Shown here piece by piece: positions 59,005 through 64,000 of a DNA stretch of 64,000 nucleotides; position 1 is the stretch's first letter, and each line of letters opens with the position of its first letter. Both the position numbers and the translations under genes were made by a program. Origin of the DNA: Clytia hemisphaerica (Eukaryota; Cnidaria; Hydrozoa; Leptothecata; Clytiidae); assembly GCA_902728285.1 (NCBI GenBank), contig CACVBU010001102.1, positions 1,266,547 to 1,330,546 of the forward strand, given 5' to 3'. The notes below the pieces were generated by a model that saw only the letters and a list, made by a program, of their open reading frames with translations, was not told the origin of the DNA and made no database searches.

Positions 59005-60504
59005 ATGGACAAAAACTGGCTTCAAAATCGCCGTCAAACGACTTCAACATTTATTCTCATGAACATTTCTCTTGGAATTGAACAGTCAATCACATTCGCT
59101 TCATTATTCATCTACCTCAAAGATGTCTTACACGTCTCTGGTAATCGTTTGACCACATTCTACAGCGCTATATCGGGAATTTATTTCCTATCTCAAATCA
59201 TATCGTCATTGGCGTTAACCAGAATCTTTGATAAATATCGTCGACTTAAGTTAACGTTCTTTATTGTTAACACCTTCACCATTGTTGGTAATGCACTGTA
59301 CACACTTCCATATTCACCCTGGTGTTTACTGGCTGGTCGTCTCATCTCTGGTGTTGCAGGATGCATCAAACCAATCATGGTATCCGAATTGACCAGATCA
59401 TTCCCAAAAGATGAGCTTTTACCACAAATATCTAGATTCGCATTTGCTTTTTCAGTTGGTTTCACTTTAGGACCTTTTGTTAATTTTGTATTCCTCAAAG
59501 CTGATTTCCAATTCTTAGGTATACCAATCACTTATGCTAATGGTGCTGGTTTATTGATAACTTTCTTATTCATCTTGATGCAGATTCTAACTGTGTTTTT
59601 CGTTACCGACTTGTCAAGAGAATTCGACCTAAAAAAATCGCATAAAGAAAGTCAAATACTGGAGAAAGAAAGACTTTTAGAAACACAATCACTAAATGAA
59701 AAAGAAAAGATTGATCTAGATTTAGGGAATTCAGGATTCGATTCCAAGGAGGAACTAACCCTAATTGAGGATACTTCTGATGGTCAGCCCTGTCAACCGA
59801 CACTAGATCTGGATAATGAGAATCATGATGATGTATCTGCACCAATGTTACCAAGGGAACCAGACAAGAGTATCCAAAATTCATTATGGACATTATTTAC
59901 AAGCATAGATGTTGTGCTCATTTTTATATTTTCATTTTTTGTTTTCTTTGAATTGATAACTTATGATTCTTGGATTCCAATGTTATGTACAGAAATTTTA
60001 CATTGGGGAATTGTAGAGATTAACTTAATCTTTCTTGGTAATGGCATCGCTGTTGGTATCATTTATCTTGCATGTTATTTCAGACCACCAGCAAAAGAAC
60101 AGTTCTATACTCTGGCTGTATATTCGTTTGTAGCTGGTGTTTGTCTGTACGCAGTCTTCTTATATTTCTCCCTTGGTATCGAAATTACTTGGTTGAATGT
60201 CTTATTATGGTTTGTTTATATTTTCCTAGTTGCTGTTATGATTGTACTTGAAAGATTGTTTTTGATGAACACTCTAGTACAAATGGTACCGTCCGAAATT
60301 CAAGCTTTTACTGAAGGTATCCGATTATCGTTTTCTCGGACAGGAGCTGCAATAGGGCTGTTTACTGCAGCTTTTTCTTTTGGGATTTTGTTTTATTTTT
60401 GTGCTGTTTGTATGCTGGTAACTATGGTTTTGTTGGCACTTCTAATATGGAGAAAGAAACATTTTCAGAATCCTAAAATGATTAATTTTTATAAAATAGT
60501 GTAA
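59005..60504 (+). CDS. MFS transporter (MFSD8-like), tandem copy 2, intronless
   Basis: Same length, start context and membrane layout as copy 1. Differences include N4 (K in copy 1), V275, I instead of T in DSWIPM, and a dense cluster in the segment around residues 383-427: ten changes in about 45 residues, all within or next to one hydrophobic segment (for example GIEITWLNVLLWFVYIFLVAV). Outside this block about a dozen changes are spread over more than 450 residues. Both copies are intact, so both could be functional. Substrate unknown. Confidence 0.88.
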   Translation: MDKNWLQNRRQTTSTFILMNISLGIEQSITFASLFIYLKDVLHVSGNRLTTFYSAISGIYFLSQIISSLALTRIFDKYRRLKLTFFIVNTFTIVGNALYTLPYSPWCLLAGRLISGVAGCIKPIMVSELTRSFPKDELLPQISRFAFAFSVGFTLGPFVNFVFLKADFQFLGIPITYANGAGLLITFLFILMQILTVFFVTDLSREFDLKKSHKESQILEKERLLETQSLNEKEKIDLDLGNSGFDSKEELTLIEDTSDGQPCQPTLDLDNENHDDVSAPMLPREPDKSIQNSLWTLFTSIDVVLIFIFSFFVFFELITYDSWIPMLCTEILHWGIVEINLIFLGNGIAVGIIYLACYFRPPAKEQFYTLAVYSFVAGVCLYAVFLYFSLGIEITWLNVLLWFVYIFLVAVMIVLERLFLMNTLVQMVPSEIQAFTEGIRLSFSRTGAAIGLFTAAFSFGILFYFCAVCMLVTMVLLALLIWRKKHFQNPKMINFYKIV

Positions 60505-60784
60505 TTATCAACGTAGTTTTCTTTTTATAAATTAGAAACATAAAAATAACTTGTTTTGGTCCAGTTAATCTTTTTTTGTATTTTTCCCTACCAATGCTGC
60601 ATAAATTTAATTTAACACGTTTGCTGTTGGGTCCATGATGTAGTCAAAAGACATTGCACTGCAGTGGTGCACATCATGTAGATCAGTGAAAAAAGGCAAG
60701 GGTGCTAGGGAAGCATAAGGCGATAAGGGGAGAGACTCCTCTACTTAAGGCTTGTTCATTGGTCTATTATTTTCTCTAATTGCA

Positions 60785-61160
60785 CGATGGGTCATTTTTT
60801 CTTATTTGGCATGCCCTCAAAGAGAGCAATTAATCGTTAATCACACTCTCCAATGCAGCGCCAATGTTTATAAAATTGATTTTAATGTTTTTTCTTACAT
60901 TTTTTTTGCATCGAACGTTTTAATTTCATTCGAAATTTATCTTGTGAGAAAGAAAATCAATAAACAACAATAAAAGAAAGACATAAAGAGAAGAGAAAAA
61001 CATAATACTCTCAGTTTAGTTTCTATGTAATTTACTTTCCTAACTCGGAAAAAGTAGTGAAAGCCATTGTGCGATTAGCTCCGTAATCACATAATAATTC
61101 GTACAATTCGAAAATTGCACTTGTGATTATTTTGTTTCGAATTTTCCTCGTCCTTTTGGA
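60785..61160. other. Unit-2-specific insertion or replacement
   Basis: In unit 1, TTTCTTTAATTCC is followed within about 20 bases by GACATTCCAATGATAT (58640). In unit 2 the same two words are about 375 bases apart. The inserted sequence is AT-rich with no clear TIR. Confidence 0.6.
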
Positions 61161-61304
61161 CATTCCAATGATATTGTCAAAGACAAATTTTTTCCACGTG
61201 ATATAGACGACAAAGATTTGGATATGTTTTGGTATATCACCTATGAATACAATGAATCATGTTTTCTCTAAGAGGAGAGAAAAAAATCATAGTGATAGAT
61301 GACC

Positions 61305-61634
61305 CCGGGGGGTACTTAGGCAAATGGAGGGTACGGTATGTGCAGCTCTTAAGGGTACCTTCTTTGGACTTCCAAAGTCCCACTAAGGGTCGGAAAAATC
61401 TGAAAATCATATTTCAGTCCCACTAAGGATCGGAAAAATAGGAAAATTTCAACTTTTTACCACATGAAAGATGGAAATTTGGTCAAATTTGTCCTGCTAA
61501 GGGTCGTAAAATTCCCAAAATGGTCCTTTTTATTTTTTTCTCCTTTTTAGTCCCGGTAAGGGTCCAAAGTTCGAAAGTCGGGCGGCACCCCCCGTCACCT
61601 CGCAACTAACCACCGTAGTACCCCCCCCCCCTGG
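61305..61634 (+). repeat. G-rich MITE with 8-bp target duplication, complete copy
   Basis: AGATGACC is found exactly at 61297-61304 and 61635-61642. The ends are CCGGGGGGTAC and GTACCCCCCCCCCCCTGG. The interior has the AAGGGTC boxes and CAACTTTTTACC shared with copies at 118 and 35140. Probably hAT-derived and non-autonomous. Confidence 0.9.
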
Positions 61635-61976
61635 AGATGACCTTTTAAATGGGAAAATATTGTGGATTTTAGTTAGAACATTCAAGTGAGGGGGGTGTAC
61701 GGGACTTCGTTATACCGATATACCGATCACTTTTTCACGCTCAAAAACCGATCGATTTCAATAACTTGTACCAGTATTCATATGTAGAATTTCTGAAAAA
61801 TGGGCCATTCCCTTTGGAAGGATGATAGGCCCCAGTGGATCCAATTGCTGGGTCTATGAGTTATTTCAAAAAAATTTTATTACCTATATTGAGGAGCGAG
61901 CATCTTTTTTGGGAAAGGTAAAATTACTCGGGTGAGTTAGGGCGTGTCTAGATTTTTAAAAATCACAAATCCCGAA

Positions 61977-62606
61977 TCCGCGACCAATAGCACTCATTCT
62001 CAGGGATTCACTTAGGGATTTTTAAATGACCTATACCATAAGGTTTCAGGACCTGGTTGTTACGTAATTAAATATCAACCTAAAAATTAATTAAAATTAT
62101 TAAAGAAAGTGTGAAATATGACGTCATCAAATTATGACGTCATAAATAGTAAATTAGTTCTAACTCTATAACTATAAGTACATGTCGAATTTTTGTCAAA
62201 TTTTGACCAAAGATGCAACTTAATGGTGCCGAACTTTTCAATGGAATTTTTTTTGAAAATTTTGATGACGTCAGTAAAAAATGCAAAAAATCGAAAGATA
62301 CAATTTTTTGCTGACGTCATAATTTTTTTTAAAAGTTAAGTTAAATTTTAGTTAGATTCATCTTTGATTCAAATTTGGGAAAGATTGGACATGTATTTTT
62401 AATATTATAGCGTTTATACGATTCATGACGTCACCGAATTCGATCAAATTACTGAAATTATGGCGTCATGATTACAATTTCTTTAATTATAGATTTTTGG
62501 GGTGATATTTAATTACGTAACAACCTGGTTTAAAACTTAAAGGTATAGAGGTACTTTAGGACCCTAAGTGGATCTCTGAATCTGGCTGCTATTGGTAGCG
62601 AAAACT
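61977..62606. repeat. Foldback element with multiple TGACGTCA-type sites
   Basis: The left arm (about 61977-62107: GACCAATAGCACTC, CACTTAGGG, TTGTTACGTAATTAAATATC) and right arm (about 62475-62606) are imperfect complements. The loop contains at least five TGACGTCA or GTGACGTC-like words. No coding capacity. Confidence 0.7.
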
Positions 62607-63259
62607 TAGGTTAGGGTAAATAAACTGTTAGGTTTTTGAGACTTCCCCCTAAGATGTAAGAAGTCACTCGAGTAATACCCCTGGATTTTTTTCAATTTTG
62701 CAGGACCCCCTTGTTTTTTTAAATTATTTATAAGATTTATTTGGCCACCCTGGATTTTCGACCCCATTTTACTAACCATCCTGAATTTTCAACCTCATTT
62801 TACTGACCTCCCTGGTTCTTTTACGCTCGAGGGGACATGAAGCCCCCCTCAGTCATCTTTCGAATTAGACGATGCTATCCAACCTCGTCCCCGTGTAGTT
62901 TAGGTATAAACTTATTTCTTTTTTTATGATTTTTGTTGGCGAAAACGTTTAGAACATCCCACCGTTCTGCTCGCTATAATATAGCGAGTTGAACCTGATT
63001 GGTCGAAAAAAGTTGTGAAATATTTGTAATAATTATCGGAGCTGCGAACAATTATGCGCAATTATTATTATTTAGCCGCGGCTTTTTTATCTTAGTAAGA
63101 GTAACCACGGTAAAACATATCAAAATCAAAACATTCAAATCAAATCCTTGATTCAATAAGTAGTAGACCTTTCTCAAAGCTATTCACAATTGCCTGTGTG
63201 TTATTTAAAGCTTTTGCAATCCTTGTAGTTCTTTTCATTCAAATGTCCTGGTAATGATC
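62607..63259. other. Intergenic stretch with repeat fragments
   Basis: Degenerate repeats of CCCTGGATTTT and CCATTTTACT lie at about 62680-62825. No gene was recognised. Confidence 0.4.
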
Positions 63260-63511
63260 TTAAAAACTTAAATATCCACTAAAATGCTCCAAATAAAAAT
63301 CATAAGTTATGTTTCGACCGATGAGTCCACGGGTATTGATGAAACAGCCCGATATAAGTCGAAATGCATCATTTTTATAACCTAGCTTAATTTGGTTGAA
63401 AAGCTTGATCAATTCATGAGAGTAATTGGTAAGATCAGTTGCTTTGAAATAAAGAAGTATGCTATCATTAATATTTCGCAGAATCATGTTGATTGATAAC
63501 AAACCCAACAA
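63260..63511 (-). pseudogene. DUF6589-like domain fragment
   Basis: The 83 codons read LLYFKATDLTNYSHELIKLF, then INTRGLIGRNITYDFYLEHF. The pattern FKAT-x3-NY, followed by a (V/I)NTRG-x2-GRN-(I)-x2-D-x2-LEH motif, is that of the C-terminal part of DUF6589 proteins, abundant in cnidarians and some other animals and suspected to ride on mobile elements. The frame ends just after the LEH motif and the upstream part is missing, so it is a fragment. Recognised from memory of the family; not verified by search. Confidence 0.5.
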
Positions 63512-64000
63512 AGCCCCCTTTCAAGCTCTCTTCTTTGATATCCTTGCAAACCTTTCAGTTCGTGATTGAGAGAGTGAGATATTTTTTCTACTTCTGTTTA
63601 GTTGATATAAAAGGTCTGCCAAACGCTTCACCGGAGAGTCTTTAAATTGTGAGCTTTCCTTCAAACTTTAAAAAGGATAGAGAGAGAACAGAGAGTGTAT
63701 TCTCCTCGCTCTGAGCTAATGGTTTGTTTGCTCTTTCCATTGTTAGCCAATTACCTTACGAATGGTTTATGTAAATCTAATAGCAAGAGATTGATCTCTC
63801 GCGTTCTCTTTCTCTTCAAAAACATGTAAAAAACCTAACAAATCGACACCCTGGACACACACACTGCTACTCTGGATTCTAAGAGATTCTACGTTCTGTA
63901 AAATGCAAAGAAAAATAAAAACATAACAGTAATGATTGCGGTCAAAGTAGTGATATAAACTTTCAGATTAAAAACATTGCTGTAGGGCTGTATTTTTAGG

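Larger units (their letters stand above)
56440..61255 (+). repeat. Tandem duplication, two units of about 2.3 and 2.5 kb
   Basis: Unit 1 runs from about 56440 to 58730 and unit 2 from about 58735 to 61255. Each has an upstream flank (GGAAGTAAAATCTAT..., CCCGGAAAAAGATT or CCTCGGAAAAGATT), an MFS gene and a downstream flank (GTGAAAAAAGGCA, GACATTCCAATGATAT, GATATGTTTTGGTATATCAC). Unit 2 has about 370 extra or replaced bases at 60785-61160. Coding parts are nearly identical and flanks more diverged. Confidence 0.85.

Noticed and set aside
56746-60504. Assembly artefact duplicating one MFS gene
   Set aside because: The copies differ at about 22 residues, flanks are clearly diverged and unit 2 has a 370-bp difference, so they are true separate loci.
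1-64000. CRISPR arrays, bacterial operons, phage or defence systems
   Set aside because: No regularly spaced direct repeats with unique spacers and no prokaryotic gene organisation; spliced genes and LINE/MITE content show animal nuclear DNA.

Overview
The window looks like about 64 kb of nuclear DNA from an invertebrate animal. Genes have GT-AG introns, coding density is low, the sequence is AT-rich, and repeats are very dense. A PHD-finger LINE, a DUF6589-like fragment and an orphan class C receptor would fit a marine, perhaps non-bilaterian, animal such as a cnidarian or sponge. I cannot place the species; that is inference only.

Layout. (1) 1-11 kb is repeat-rich: foldback and terminal-inverted-repeat (TIR) elements, then a nearly complete CR1/L2-type LINE (about 6.0-10.0 kb). 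(2) 11.4-11.8 kb holds a small single-exon GOLGA7/GCP16 homologue. (3) 13.2-46.0 kb is one large gene for a DOP1 (Dopey) homologue. I traced 22 coding exons joined by consensus GT-AG introns with matching phases, giving an open frame of 2210 codons. Its 8.2-kb intron 5 carries two receptor-type genes: a broken rhodopsin-like 7TM gene on the + strand and an intact intronless class C GPCR on the - strand. (4) 46-56 kb is gene-poor and full of elements, including a 3.8-kb element with roughly 300-bp TIRs that hosts two nested insertions. (5) 56.7-60.5 kb is a tandem pair of intronless MFS transporter genes, 499 codons each and nearly identical. (6) 61-64 kb returns to repeats, with a DUF6589-like coding fragment on the - strand.

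How the genes relate: GOLGA7 (palmitoyltransferase accessory protein) and DOP1 (Golgi/endosome traffic, Mon2 partner) are neighbours on the same strand and both act at the Golgi, but nothing in the sequence shows co-regulation. The MFS pair is a recent local duplication.

The most notable signal is the diversity of short non-autonomous DNA transposons. Several families can be typed from their ends: three families flanked by TTAA, a pogo/Tigger-like family (TA, CAGTTGA...CTC ends) with about eight copies, a G-rich family with clean 8-bp target duplications, and a TA-flanked family with a perfect 23-bp TIR. Several sit within tens of bases of DOP1 splice sites. I saw no CRISPR array, prokaryotic operon or defence system. 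All boundaries were read by eye; no database search was run.
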